In this document: piece after piece, positions 27,257 through 38,671 of the stretch | Position numbering within the stretch: position 1 is the stretch's first letter | How the letters are laid out: the number at the start of each line of letters is the position of its first letter | Assembly: GCF_009363715.1 (NCBI RefSeq) | Contig: NZ_CP045404.1 | Span: forward strand, 774,001 to 838,000 | DNA from: Roseovarius sp. THAF9 | GTDB taxonomy: Bacteria; Pseudomonadota; Alphaproteobacteria; Rhodobacterales; Rhodobacteraceae | Direction: 5' to 3' | Length of the DNA: 64,000 nt | Program-made: the position numbers and the translations under genes | Notes under the pieces: model-generated | What the model saw: only the letters and a program-made list of their open reading frames with translations | Database searches by the model: none | Told to the model about the DNA's origin: nothing

Positions 27257-28867
27257 ATGGAGACCGTTCTGTCGATCCGCGAGCTGGCGATATCCCTGCC
27301 GCCCGGCGCGGACCGGGACTATGCAGTTCAGAACGTGGACTTCGACCTGAAGTCCAGCGAAATCCTCTGTGTGGTCGGCGAATCCGGGTCGGGCAAGTCC
27401 ATGACCGCCAACGCACTCATGGGCCTGCTGCCCGATCAGGTTGAGGTCGCCCAAGGCTCTGCCGAATTCGAAGGGCGCGACCTGCTGGCAATCCCGGACC
27501 ATGAAAGGCGCAAACTGCGCGGCGACCGGATCGGCATGATCTTCCAAGAACCAATGACGGCACTCAACCCGCTGATGCGGATCGGTGACCAGATCACCGA
27601 GGTCTTCGAGGCGCATGACCGGCACAGCCCGGCCGAGCGGCGTACCAAGGCGCTGGACCTGGTCCGCGAGGTTGGCCTGCCCGACCCCGAGAAGATCATC
27701 CGCGCCTACCCGTTCCAGTTGTCGGGCGGGCAACGGCAACGTGCGATGATCGCCATGGCCTTGGCTCTTGATCCGGCAATCCTGATTGCCGACGAGCCGA
27801 CAACCGCTCTGGACGTCACCACGCAGGCCAAGATCCTCGACCTTATCAAGACCATCCAGTCCCGGCACGGCATGGCGGTGATGTTCATCACACATGATTT
27901 TGGTGTGGTCGCGGAAATCGCCGACCGGGTGATCGTGATGCGCTATGGCGAGATCGTCGAGCAAGGCTCGGCGCGCGAGGTTCTGGCCAATCCGCAACAC
28001 GCCTATACCAAAGCCCTGCTAGAGGCGATCCCGTCCGATCACGTGCCGACGCCGGAGCCTGTACGCGCGCAGCCGGTGTTAGAGGTCCGCAACCTGTGCA
28101 AGACCTTTGTCACCTCGGGCGGACTGTTCAAAGCCTCCCGCAGCGTGACCGCAATCGACGATGTCTCTTTCACCATCGCACGCGGCGAGGTCTTGGGGAT
28201 CGTCGGAGAATCCGGCTCGGGTAAGTCCACCGTAGGCCGTGCAATCGTCCGGCTGGTGGAGGCTGACAGCGGCGAAGTCATCCTTGACGGCCAAGACATG
28301 AACGGCCTCACGGCTCAGGAGCTACGCCACGCCCGCTGCCGGGTTCAAATGATTTTTCAGGATCCTTATGCGTCACTTAATCCCCGCAAGAAGATCCTCC
28401 ATGCGCTCTCCGAAGGCCCCATCGTGCAAGGCGTGTCCAAAGAGAAAGCCCATGCCCGCGCACGTGAACTGCTGAAAATCGTCGAGCTGGATGCAGGGGC
28501 CGCCGACCGCTTTCCACACGAGTTTTCCGGCGGACAGCGACAGCGCATCGGGATTGCCCGGGCCTTGGCGATGGATCCAGATCTTATCATTGCGGACGAG
28601 GCGGTTTCGGCGCTTGACGTATCCATCCAGGCCCAAGTGCTGGGCCTTTTGCGAGATCTACAAAGCCGACTGAATCTTTCGTTGATGTTCATCACTCACG
28701 ACATGCGCGTCGCGGCCCAACTTTGCGATCGAGTGGCCGTGATGCAAAAGGGCAAGCTGGTGGAGATCGGCCCGGTGGCCGAGGTTTTTCTCGATCCCAG
28801 AGAGGATTATACGCGCAGCCTTCTGGCGGCTGTGCCCGGCACGACATGGGATCGACAATTGGCATGA
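27257..28867 (+). CDS. Duplicated ABC ATPase (DppD-DppF fusion type)
   Basis: 536 residues holding two nucleotide-binding domains in one chain, so a single gene powers the importer. Domain 1 (about 1-260): Walker A GESGSGKS, signature LSGGQRQRA, Walker B ILIADEPTTALD. Domain 2 (about 275-536): GESGSGKSTVGR, FSGGQRQRIG, LIIADEAVSALD. Domain 2's Walker B region has EAVSA where EPTSA is common, but the catalytic Glu is kept. It completes the operon begun at 23803. Confidence 0.95.
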   Translation: METVLSIRELAISLPPGADRDYAVQNVDFDLKSSEILCVVGESGSGKSMTANALMGLLPDQVEVAQGSAEFEGRDLLAIPDHERRKLRGDRIGMIFQEPMTALNPLMRIGDQITEVFEAHDRHSPAERRTKALDLVREVGLPDPEKIIRAYPFQLSGGQRQRAMIAMALALDPAILIADEPTTALDVTTQAKILDLIKTIQSRHGMAVMFITHDFGVVAEIADRVIVMRYGEIVEQGSAREVLANPQHAYTKALLEAIPSDHVPTPEPVRAQPVLEVRNLCKTFVTSGGLFKASRSVTAIDDVSFTIARGEVLGIVGESGSGKSTVGRAIVRLVEADSGEVILDGQDMNGLTAQELRHARCRVQMIFQDPYASLNPRKKILHALSEGPIVQGVSKEKAHARARELLKIVELDAGAADRFPHEFSGGQRQRIGIARALAMDPDLIIADEAVSALDVSIQAQVLGLLRDLQSRLNLSLMFITHDMRVAAQLCDRVAVMQKGKLVEIGPVAEVFLDPREDYTRSLLAAVPGTTWDRQLA

Positions 28868-29291
28868 GCGATCCTTGGACGAGGATCAGTCCAGATCGCG
28901 GCGTCGTCCAAAGCAGCAGGGTTTCGAGATACGAGGTTTGACACTTCGGCGCCACGTTCGTAAACGCCTTGGCAATTATCCAAGCGGTGGCGACTTGAAT
29001 GAAAGGACCGTGCTGCGCAGGCGGTCCTTGGCTGACGTCTAGACCTTCGAACAGTGCGGTGAAGCAGTTCTCGAGCCCGTATTCTCGAGTTTGCTTATGG
29101 CTACGACAACGGGCCGATTGCAACTCTTGGATTAACGCGGCAGACCTCGCAAAGACAGTGTCGCTGCACGTAAATCCGGTCCTGTTCCAAAGACTTGCGT
29201 TTGTAAGCGCCGTCTTGTCTAGCGGATTGTGGAAAGAATCCTGAAAATAGGGCACAATCAACCTGTCCTTTATTTAGGCCAGGTATTCATC
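28868..29291. other. 424-bp region without a supported gene
   Basis: Short ORFs only. A minus-strand frame (28905-29261) is open but has no recognisable domain and no ribosome-binding site. Base composition falls here, marking the left edge of the accessory stretch. It contains the upstream region of the haem peroxidase gene. Confidence 0.5.
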
Positions 29292-30887
29292 ATGAGCATT
29301 TCAAAATACAAAGTACTACAGTTCGTATTTTCCATTATCGAAGCGATACCGCCATTAGACAGACTGGCAAATCGATGGGCCATAAACAGGGTCGTCAATA
29401 GGGCGCGCAACCGTCCGCATCCCTTAAGTACGGTACATGATTACGTGTCCTGGAGGGGCCTGACGGACCGACGGTGGAGCGGTCGGCACTTGCCACCGAA
29501 GGTGAAAGACGACCTTCCAGACCCAGAGACGCTCAAGGTGCTTTTTGAACGTCCAGACGGCAACCAGAGAATGTGCCCCAAATCCACAAGTCTTTTTCCA
29601 GCCTTCGCGCAGTATCTGACCGACGGATTTCTTCGAACAGAATCCGATGGCATTATTACCCCATCACTCAAAGAGTTGCTCGATCCTGAGGACTTCGACA
29701 CTCGCACCCGTCTTCGTCGCAACACTTCGAACCACGAGATTGATCTTTGCACGCTCTATGGTCGGACGCATATGCAAACGCTTGCGCTCCGCCTCCGATC
29801 TGAAGAAGCCGGTCAAAAGGGGCGTTTGAAGTCGCAGATACTGAATGCAGAAGAGTACCCGCCGTTTCTTTATTCACTTGGGGATACTACGCCGCTTGAG
29901 AAATTCTCGGTTCTTGACGGCCCTTTGGTAAGCGAGGATCTGGACCAAGAGAAGCGCGATGCCTTGTTTGCCGTCGGTGGTGATCGCGTGAACTCTGTGC
30001 CTCAGACGTCAATGATCAACACGCTGCTCTTGCGTGAGCATAATCGCCTCGCTGCAGAAATTGAGACTGAAAACCCGACGTGGGACGACACACGGGTTTT
30101 CGAGACAGCGCGAAACATCATGATCGTACTCTTTATCAAGATTGTCGTCGAAGAATACATCAACCATATTTCTCCCCTGCCTTTCAAAATCCGGGCTGAC
30201 CCGTCGGTTGCATGGGATGCGCCATGGAACAGGCCCAACTGGATCACCACGGAATTCAGTCTACTCTATCGATGGCATGCCTTGATCCCCGACAACGTCA
30301 CCTGGGGTGGCACGTCCTACCCGATTGGGAAGACAATTCAAGACAATCGCTTCCTGATCGCTAACGGCCTGCTGAAGTCGTTCGTCGAGGTGAGCGACAC
30401 AGCGGCGGCGGAGCTTGGCCCGCAAAACACTGCAAGAGAGCTCTTGGACGTAGAGGTTAGCTCGATAATGCAGGACAGAGCCTGCGATCTTGCCGGCTTT
30501 TCAGACTATTGTGCGTACCTCGGACTGGATCGACCAACTTCGACACGCACGATCTCTTCTCGCCCAGACGTCGCCGAGAAGTTGTCAGGCGCTTATGACA
30601 ATGTGCGCGACGTTGAGTTTTTTGTTGGTCTTTTTTGCGAGGACCGTGTTCCGAACAGCCCGCTCCCGAGACTCGTGCTTGCCTTTGTCGCATTGGACGC
30701 CTTCAGTCAGGCGCTTACGAACCCACTGCTTTCCAAGCACGTTTTCAAACCTTCTACGTTCTCCAGAACGGGGTGGAAAACCATTCAGAAGACGTCATCA
30801 ATCAGAGACCTGCTGGCGCGCAACATTCCCGAGAATATAGGCGACGCGTTCGTGGGTATGACGCGACGCGACTGGGTCCCCGAGTAG
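29292..30887 (+). CDS. Cyclooxygenase-like (animal-type) haem peroxidase
   Basis: 531 residues from the ATG at 29292; an in-frame start at 29229 exists. It aligns by eye with prostaglandin G/H synthase over its catalytic domain: FAQYLTDGF (distal region), DLCTLYGRTHM, LLLREHNRLAAEIETENPTW, IKIVVEEYINHISPLPFK, FSLLYRWHALIPD (Tyr326 and His329 at the catalytic Tyr385 and proximal haem His388 positions), EFFVGLFCEDRVPNS and FKPSTF. The distal Gln is kept (Gln107), but the distal His207 equivalent is Asp111. No EGF domain is present. It is probably a fatty-acid oxygenase or an altered peroxidase. GC is lower than in flanking core genes and no partner gene is near, which suggests horizontal acquisition. 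Confidence 0.85.
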   Translation: MSISKYKVLQFVFSIIEAIPPLDRLANRWAINRVVNRARNRPHPLSTVHDYVSWRGLTDRRWSGRHLPPKVKDDLPDPETLKVLFERPDGNQRMCPKSTSLFPAFAQYLTDGFLRTESDGIITPSLKELLDPEDFDTRTRLRRNTSNHEIDLCTLYGRTHMQTLALRLRSEEAGQKGRLKSQILNAEEYPPFLYSLGDTTPLEKFSVLDGPLVSEDLDQEKRDALFAVGGDRVNSVPQTSMINTLLLREHNRLAAEIETENPTWDDTRVFETARNIMIVLFIKIVVEEYINHISPLPFKIRADPSVAWDAPWNRPNWITTEFSLLYRWHALIPDNVTWGGTSYPIGKTIQDNRFLIANGLLKSFVEVSDTAAAELGPQNTARELLDVEVSSIMQDRACDLAGFSDYCAYLGLDRPTSTRTISSRPDVAEKLSGAYDNVRDVEFFVGLFCEDRVPNSPLPRLVLAFVALDAFSQALTNPLLSKHVFKPSTFSRTGWKTIQKTSSIRDLLARNIPENIGDAFVGMTRRDWVPE

Positions 30888-31959
30888 TCGAAATCAAAGC
30901 TGTTGCGCACGGCTCTGATTTCAGAAATGAAAACGCTGATGCACGATCGCACCCCACCCATTCCTGCCATTCAATATGCTCTGTTATACCGCCGTGCGGC
31001 CCGTCATCCGAGGCATTCGCCGCGCCTGCAAAACCAAACCCGGGGGAAATCACTTGATGCGGGACAATCCTCCCTTTCAGCGGCCAATCGAGTGTCGACC
31101 AAAATGGCAGAAATGAAGCTCCGAGGCGATTGTGCCAAGCGCGATCAATGCCGTCGTGCGGATCCTCGTGGCTCTCATCCTGTGGCCGCGCGCCTGTCCA
31201 AAAGGAACACCGCGCGAATGAACCAAGCATAGGAGACCGCGAACATCATCCGCAGACGGTAGTGACCAAGGGAACGCCAATCGCAATGATCGCGGCGATG
31301 GCGTCAATCAGTCTGCCTCGCCAATCTTCGTTTGGGCGCTGGATCAGACGTGAAACAACCCCGATCTTGAAGGCAAAACCCATTACGCTCGCCAACGCGG
31401 CTTCCCATCTCAGCGAACCTGCGCAGACCCTTGGCGAGGAATTGTTCCGAGGGCAGTCACCTGATCCATTCCATCGTTGATTCAGAAAAATCGACCCTGC
31501 GACACGGAATTCAGAGCGGAACGAATGCTTCACGCGTCCAATGGCAAACTGGGCTCACCCCAGTCCCGACAATGACCCTCCCACCTCAGCGGGTGCTTGG
31601 GAGTGACCCTGGTTCAACGCAAATAACAACTTTCCGGCATTTTTTTGCCTCATTGCGATATTTCAATAGGCTGGGGTTCGCTCATTTCGCATGCTGACGT
31701 GCTCGGTGCACAAACTTGGCCTCTCATGAACTTGTATCGCTTGCTGAAAGCTGTAGTACCTCTCTTATTCCGAGTGCTAGGCGTTCACGAGCAGAATGTT
31801 TCGACCAGACGTAGGGATGAGGTCCCACATCAGTAAAGCATAGCGCAAAGGCGGATCTGCCGACTTTGCGCTTCCCGCTAGGGTTTGCCCGTGCAAGCCC
31901 GAGGAAAATTCGTGTCGCGGTGTCACCGACCAGCGGCCAAATGGAAAAAAGAGAACTCA
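30888..31959. other. 1.07-kb region of uncertain, probably decayed sequence
   Basis: No convincing gene. On the minus strand, fragments in different frames look like pieces of one broken membrane protein: a frame ending VPLVTTVCG (stop near 31246), then in another frame a hydrophobic piece rich in aromatic residues before 31230. This suggests a frameshifted remnant, not a working gene. The right part should hold the promoter of the large RTX gene. Composition is uneven, as in the rest of 28.9-36.7 kb. Confidence 0.4.
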
Positions 31960-34900
31960 ATGCCAACACACATGATCGCCGAATCCGATCTCCCTCAAAC
32001 CCCTGCAGAGGCTGCAGCGTTTGTTGCTTCAGTGATGTCTGAGCCTGACATGCACATGCATGACATGGGTTCGGACATGGCGACGGAGCACATGCAGTTG
32101 ATGGACCTCGTGGAGCGGAGCGAGGCGACGCATGTGGCGATTGCGCATGGGGACTGGTTTGACCCTGCGACCTGGCATGAGGGGCGTATTCCGGATGCAG
32201 GCGCACAGGTTCTGATCCCGCACGGCATACATGTCAACTATGATGGCGAGAGTGATGCCTCGCTGTTCACCGTGCGGGTCGACGGCCAGCTGGCCTTTGC
32301 CACAGATGCCGACACGCGCATGGAGGTCGACACCTTCGTCGTCGCTCCAAGCGGCCGGCTGGAGATCGGGACCGCCGACACGCCCGTCCAAGCCAATGTG
32401 AACACCGAGATCATCATCGCCAACAATGGCGACATCGACGTCAACTGGGACCCGACGCTGCTCTCGCGCGGCCTCATCTCTCATGGCGAGGTGGAGATCC
32501 ACGGCGCAGAGAAGACCACATTCCTCAAGGTCGATGACGCGCCCATGGCAGGCGACACGCAGATCACGCTGGAAGAAGTGCCAGAGGGCTGGCAGGTCGG
32601 CGACACGATCGTGATCACAGGCACTCACAAGCAGGGCTGGACCTGGGACAACGACGTGCGCCGCGTCGTCCATCGAGAGAGTGAGGACGAGGAAGTCACC
32701 ATCACCGCGATCAATGGCACCCAGATCACTATCGACCGCCCCCTGGAGCATGATCACGACACCCCGCGGGAGGATCTCGCAGCCTATGTCTCCAACATGT
32801 CGCGCAACATCACCGTGCGCAGCGAGGATGGCGAGGGCACCGAGGTGCATCACCGCGGCCATGTCATGTTCATGCATTCCGACGATGTCGATGTCCGCTA
32901 TGCCGCCTTCGACGATCTCGGCCGCACCGACAAGTCCTTCGCCGCCGCCGATGTGGGGACCTTTTCGACCATCGAGGCCGACAGCAACGTCAAGGGCCGC
33001 TACGCAGTGCACCTGCATCGCACCGGCACGGAAGATCAGGAGTCCCCCTCCTTCCTCGTCGGCAACGCTGTCTCGGGCTCGCCGGGCTGGGGCATCGCCC
33101 ATCATTCCAGCCATTCGGTCATTGTCGACAATGCCGTCTTTGATGCCTTCGGCGCGGCCTTCGCCGCCGAGGATGGCGACGAGACCGGCGTCTGGGGCGG
33201 CAATATTGCGATCCGCTCCGAGGGCATCGGTTATGGGGACTGGACAGCAAAGGATCAGAACGACGTGCAGCGTCACGACAACGGCCGCACGGGTGACGGC
33301 TTTTTCTTTGCTGGACGCCTGGTTGAGGCCAATGACAATGTCGCGGCCAATACCACCCATGGCTATGTCTGGATGCACCGCTCCGCACCAGCTGCTGCAC
33401 TTTCCGATAATCTCGACCAGCCGGAAGTTGCCTATGGCGCCGGAACGATACGGCCGGACCTGGCACCCATTCAGGGCTTCGATGACAATGAAGCGTTTGG
33501 CACCCAAGTCGGACTCATTGTCGTTAAAGCCAACCACCGGCAGGAGCACGAAGTGCGCACCGTCATGGATGGATTCCTGAATTGGGAGACATCGGCAGGC
33601 GTAAATCTGTCTTATACTTCGCACTATACGGTCAAGAACATAGATCTCATCGGCACAGAGAACCGCGAGGAGCCCGCCAATGCTGAGTATGGTGTGCGTT
33701 TGGGCAACAACGCTTACGACATGGTCGTCAACGGCGCCGCAATAGATGGCTTCGCCACCGGAGTGGATGTCAGCACCAATGGCTACACGCTCCCAATTAC
33801 CACTGCCGATGCCCAGAACTTCTTCATCGATGTAGAGGTTACCGATACAAATCGGGAATATATTGGTTTGGACGAGAGTCGCCACCAAATCATGAGTTCT
33901 GACGAACTGGTTCAGGACCGACTGGACTTCACCATGGGTGGAGACCTCACCCTTTCCCAAGGTGAAACCTTGTTTTTTGATGGTGTCAAAACCGACTCTA
34001 TCGGTAGCCGAGACCGGCAGTTCTCCAGTATGGACGAATTTCAAGCGGCATATTTCTATGAAAACATCGTCCCTCTGCTACAAAACGAAGGCTACTACAC
34101 TGCTCCAGATGGTCGGCACATTCTACTCGTCGAAGACTTCGTTGCGGACAGAGCAACGGGTGAGCTACTGAAATTTGCACATCGCGTCACGCTGCAGATG
34201 TCAGATTCACAATTGGCCGCCTGGGGCGCTGTCAATAACGGTCCGATCGACCTCACAAGCAGTGCCCCTATCGCTCGAAATGACACTGCAACCGTTGCAC
34301 CAGGCCAAGCGGTGCTGATCGACGTTCTCGCGAATGATAACGATCCTGAGGGCGATGCAATCCGCATCGACGGCATGACCCAGCCCGATCAGGGCGGCGC
34401 ACAGATGGGACCAGACGGCACCATCCTCTTCTTTGGGGGGCTGAATAGCGAAGGCACGGAAACGTTCACTTATTGGGTTACCGATAATGCCGGGAATTAT
34501 ACGCCGGCTGAGGTCACGGTTACTATTGATCCCACCGCATCACCCACACCTCAACCAGATCCCGACCCTCAAACCAATGTGGACCCGGACGCCGTCGACG
34601 AAGCGGTCACGACCGATGAAGACCAGGCCATCACCATCAACGTCCTGTCCAACGACCAGGATCCCGACGGAGACCCGCTGGTTGTCACATCTGTCGGCAC
34701 GGCCGCGAACGGAATGACAACAATCAACGCCAACGGCACAATCACCTACACCCCAGACCCCGGCTTCAACGGAAACGACAGCTTCACATACACCGTGTCG
34801 GACGGACAGGGGGGAACAGACAGTGCCACGGTTTCGATCTCAGTGAGCGAAGGCAATAGCCCGATCAACGGGAGCAATCTGAACGACACGCTTAACGGTA

Positions 34901-35907
34901 CGAGCGCGAGCGACATCATCGACGGCTTCGGCGGTAACGATCTCGTATATGGGGGCCTCGGGTTCGACAGTATTGTCGGTGCGGAAGGCAACGACACGCT
35001 CTTCGGAGAAGTTGGCTTCGACACGCTCGAGGGGGGCGTGGGCGATGACGAACTCCACGGCGGAGACCAGGCCGACCTGCTGCGTGGCGGCGCCGGAGCG
35101 GATTCGCTTATCGGCGGCGAGGGCGCGGACCATCTTCATGGCGAGACCGGCAATGACACGCTGCTTGGGGGCAGCGGCGCGGACCGTTTCTTCGGCGGTG
35201 ACGGCGCCGACTGGATCGATGCCGGCTCTAACTTCGGCAATTCGGTGGACGGAGTCGAGGGCGGCGCCGGCAACGACACCATCTTCGGCGGCATCGGCTT
35301 TGACCTTCTTCAAGGCGGCGATGACGACGACGAAATCGACGGCGGCGATCAGGCCGACAATCTTTATGGCGAGGACGGCAATGACACCCTGAACGGCGGC
35401 AACGGGTTTGACCGTCTCTTTGGTGGCGAAGGCGATGACTTGCTGGAAGACTTCGAAGGCTTCGGCGGCCAGTTTGGCGGCGGCGGCAACGACACGATGC
35501 GGGGCGGTGACGACAACACCAACTTCTTCGGTCAGTTGGGCAACGACCTGATCGAAGCTGGCGGTGGCGATGACCGGATCGGTGGCAACGCCGGTTTTGA
35601 CATCATCGACGGCGGTGCTGGCAACGACCTGATGTTCGGTGATTTCAACGCCGATACGTTCGTCTTCCAGAACGGCCACGGCGTGGACACGATTGGCGAT
35701 TTCGATGCCCTCAATACCTTTGAGCGGATCGACCTGAGCGCTGTCAGCACGATCACGTCGCTGGCGGATCTGGACCTTGGCTCCGCCTCGACCGGGGCGG
35801 CCACACAGATGGGCGCGGACGTGGAAATCGACACAGGCGGCGGCAACCTCATCATCCTCAACAACGTGTCCATAGGTGATCTCGACGCGACTGATTTTCT
35901 TTTCTGA
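31960..35907 (+). CDS. Large secreted G8 / beta-helix / RTX repeat protein
   Basis: 1315 residues from the ATG at 31960. Seen in order: a His/Met-rich N-terminus (MHMHDMGSDMATEHM, about 31-45); a G8 domain (about 58-180; GDWFDPATWHEGRIPDAGA); a long right-handed beta-helix region (about 280-700); two cadherin-like tandem modules (about 770-860 and 880-965; LANDNDPEGD, LSNDQDPDGD); then some 14 RTX calcium-binding nonapeptide blocks (GGxGxDxLx, about 970-1240) and a hydrophobic C-terminal secretion signal. It is probably exported by a type I system; none is encoded nearby. G8 domains occur in hyaluronan-binding and polysaccharide-acting surface proteins, so a glycan role is inferred. Composition drops around 33.4-34.3 kb, inside the gene. 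Confidence 0.88.
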   Translation: MPTHMIAESDLPQTPAEAAAFVASVMSEPDMHMHDMGSDMATEHMQLMDLVERSEATHVAIAHGDWFDPATWHEGRIPDAGAQVLIPHGIHVNYDGESDASLFTVRVDGQLAFATDADTRMEVDTFVVAPSGRLEIGTADTPVQANVNTEIIIANNGDIDVNWDPTLLSRGLISHGEVEIHGAEKTTFLKVDDAPMAGDTQITLEEVPEGWQVGDTIVITGTHKQGWTWDNDVRRVVHRESEDEEVTITAINGTQITIDRPLEHDHDTPREDLAAYVSNMSRNITVRSEDGEGTEVHHRGHVMFMHSDDVDVRYAAFDDLGRTDKSFAAADVGTFSTIEADSNVKGRYAVHLHRTGTEDQESPSFLVGNAVSGSPGWGIAHHSSHSVIVDNAVFDAFGAAFAAEDGDETGVWGGNIAIRSEGIGYGDWTAKDQNDVQRHDNGRTGDGFFFAGRLVEANDNVAANTTHGYVWMHRSAPAAALSDNLDQPEVAYGAGTIRPDLAPIQGFDDNEAFGTQVGLIVVKANHRQEHEVRTVMDGFLNWETSAGVNLSYTSHYTVKNIDLIGTENREEPANAEYGVRLGNNAYDMVVNGAAIDGFATGVDVSTNGYTLPITTADAQNFFIDVEVTDTNREYIGLDESRHQIMSSDELVQDRLDFTMGGDLTLSQGETLFFDGVKTDSIGSRDRQFSSMDEFQAAYFYENIVPLLQNEGYYTAPDGRHILLVEDFVADRATGELLKFAHRVTLQMSDSQLAAWGAVNNGPIDLTSSAPIARNDTATVAPGQAVLIDVLANDNDPEGDAIRIDGMTQPDQGGAQMGPDGTILFFGGLNSEGTETFTYWVTDNAGNYTPAEVTVTIDPTASPTPQPDPDPQTNVDPDAVDEAVTTDEDQAITINVLSNDQDPDGDPLVVTSVGTAANGMTTINANGTITYTPDPGFNGNDSFTYTVSDGQGGTDSATVSISVSEGNSPINGSNLNDTLNGTSASDIIDGFGGNDLVYGGLGFDSIVGAEGNDTLFGEVGFDTLEGGVGDDELHGGDQADLLRGGAGADSLIGGEGADHLHGETGNDTLLGGSGADRFFGGDGADWIDAGSNFGNSVDGVEGGAGNDTIFGGIGFDLLQGGDDDDEIDGGDQADNLYGEDGNDTLNGGNGFDRLFGGEGDDLLEDFEGFGGQFGGGGNDTMRGGDDNTNFFGQLGNDLIEAGGGDDRIGGNAGFDIIDGGAGNDLMFGDFNADTFVFQNGHGVDTIGDFDALNTFERIDLSAVSTITSLADLDLGSASTGAATQMGADVEIDTGGGNLIILNNVSIGDLDATDFLF

Positions 35908-36025
35908 GGCGATAATGATGTTCTGTCTTACCCCCTGTCTCTGGGCCACTCAACTGGGCTCTCTCTAACAAGGGTTCTGTCAGACGGTTTCGAACTCGTC
36001 TCGGTTGGTCCCGTGATGTTGTGCT

Positions 36026-36205
36026 TTAGACCACGCAGAGATTGCGCCATTCTGCGAGAGCAGCAGCGCGGGTCCGTTTGAAATTCTGTCGGTTGTAGAG
36101 GCTGCGCTCCGCATTGAACCAGTTGTGGATTGAAGAGTGGACGGCGGCGAATTTCTGCAAACTTCGCATGCGCCGGAAGCGGGACATGGCACGTTTGGAC
36201 CTGTC
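36026..36205 (-). pseudogene. IS6-family transposase C-terminal fragment
   Basis: About 60 residues with SRFRRMRSLQKFAAVHSSIHN and FKRTRAAALAEWRNL, the conserved C-terminus of IS6-family (IS26-like) transposases. The catalytic core is absent, so it is dead. GGTTCTGT at 35973-35980 may be the remaining terminal repeat. It abuts the IS3 fragment directly. Confidence 0.75.
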
Positions 36206-36233
36206 CCGCTTTCGTTCCGCTCCGATTGCTCGT

Positions 36234-36740
36234 CTATGCTGCCTCTGCTTCGAAGGCCAAGGGGCTTTTCCGGCCAAGAGCTGAGTGCCTGCGTCGTGGA
36301 TTGTAGAAGCTATTGATGTACTCGAAGATGGCGATCTCAGCGTCGCGACGTGTGCGCCAGGAGCGTTGCCACAGCAATTCAGCCTTGATCGTCTCGAAGA
36401 AGGTTTCGACCGCTGCGGTGTCGTAGCCGGTCCCCGTCCCACTCATAGATGCCTGGAACCCATGCTTGCGCAGGATTTTCTGGTAGTCGTGAAACCAGTA
36501 TTGGCTGCCACGGTCGGTGTGATGGATGCAGCCCTTCGGCGGTCGCCGCAAGGCAATGGCCATATTCAGGGCCCGGATCGCCAGATCGCGCTTCATTCGG
36601 TTCGACACGGCCCAACCGATCACGCGCCTTGAATGCAGATCGAGAAAGACCGCCAGATAGAGCCACCCCTCTCGGGTCCACACGTAGCTGATGTCGCCTG
36701 CCCATTTCTGATCGGCCAACAGCAGCTCCGTCCCGCCAAG
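36234..36740 (-). pseudogene. IS3-family OrfB transposase, 5'-truncated
   Basis: The integrase core is open from about 36719 to the stop at 36234. It starts at DQKWAGDISYVWTREGWLY and keeps all three catalytic acids: D of GDISY, D of HHTDRGSQY, and E of AAVETFFETIK. The normal N-terminal ~110 residues of OrfB and the whole of OrfA are missing; the sequence before DQKW is unrelated. It is therefore inactive. The IS6 remnant starts ~30 bp beyond its stop, so one element inserted into or next to the other before both decayed. Confidence 0.85.
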
Positions 36741-36939
36741 CAGACTGACACGTACCTTGCGGCAAACGTCCAGCCTGGGTCTGCTTGCCTAAAAGGGCGG
36801 CGGTTGGACGGCGCAGCTTTAAGTGCTAGGTGGCCGCCAATGTTCAACCAGAATACTGCCTCACATTCGCGCCGCGCAGCCTGTGCGATTTGGGGCCGGG
36901 TCTTTGCGAAGACCGATTCATTCGAAGGAGTCACAGCAT

Positions 36940-38586
<1,647 letters not shown>

Positions 38587-38621
38587 CAGACGCCCCCTTC
38601 TTCGCAAGGGGGTCGCCAAAG

Positions 38622-38652
38622 AAAAAAACGGGGGCCGATCGGCCCCCGTTTC
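38622..38652 (-). terminator. Bidirectional Rho-independent terminator
   Basis: A perfect palindromic stem (38628-38649, ACGGGGGCCGATCGGCCCCCGT-like) is bordered by seven A on the left, which is a U7 tract for minus-strand transcription of the polyamine operon. On the plus strand it is followed by TTTCCC and can also stop the BCCT transcript. Confidence 0.88.
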
Positions 38653-38671
38653 CCGTCCCTCGCCGACTGGC

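Noticed and set aside
28905..29261. Minus-strand ORF upstream of the cyclooxygenase-like gene
   Set aside because: No domain or ribosome-binding site, and its frame runs on into the ABC ATPase antisense strand.
31246..31533. 95-codon minus-strand ORF ending VPLVTTVCG
   Set aside because: Only the C-terminal part looks protein-like and it seems frameshifted; treated as possible gene debris.
32029..34044. 671-codon minus-strand frame within the G8/RTX gene
   Set aside because: Opposes a protein with clear G8 and RTX domains; no recognisable domain of its own.
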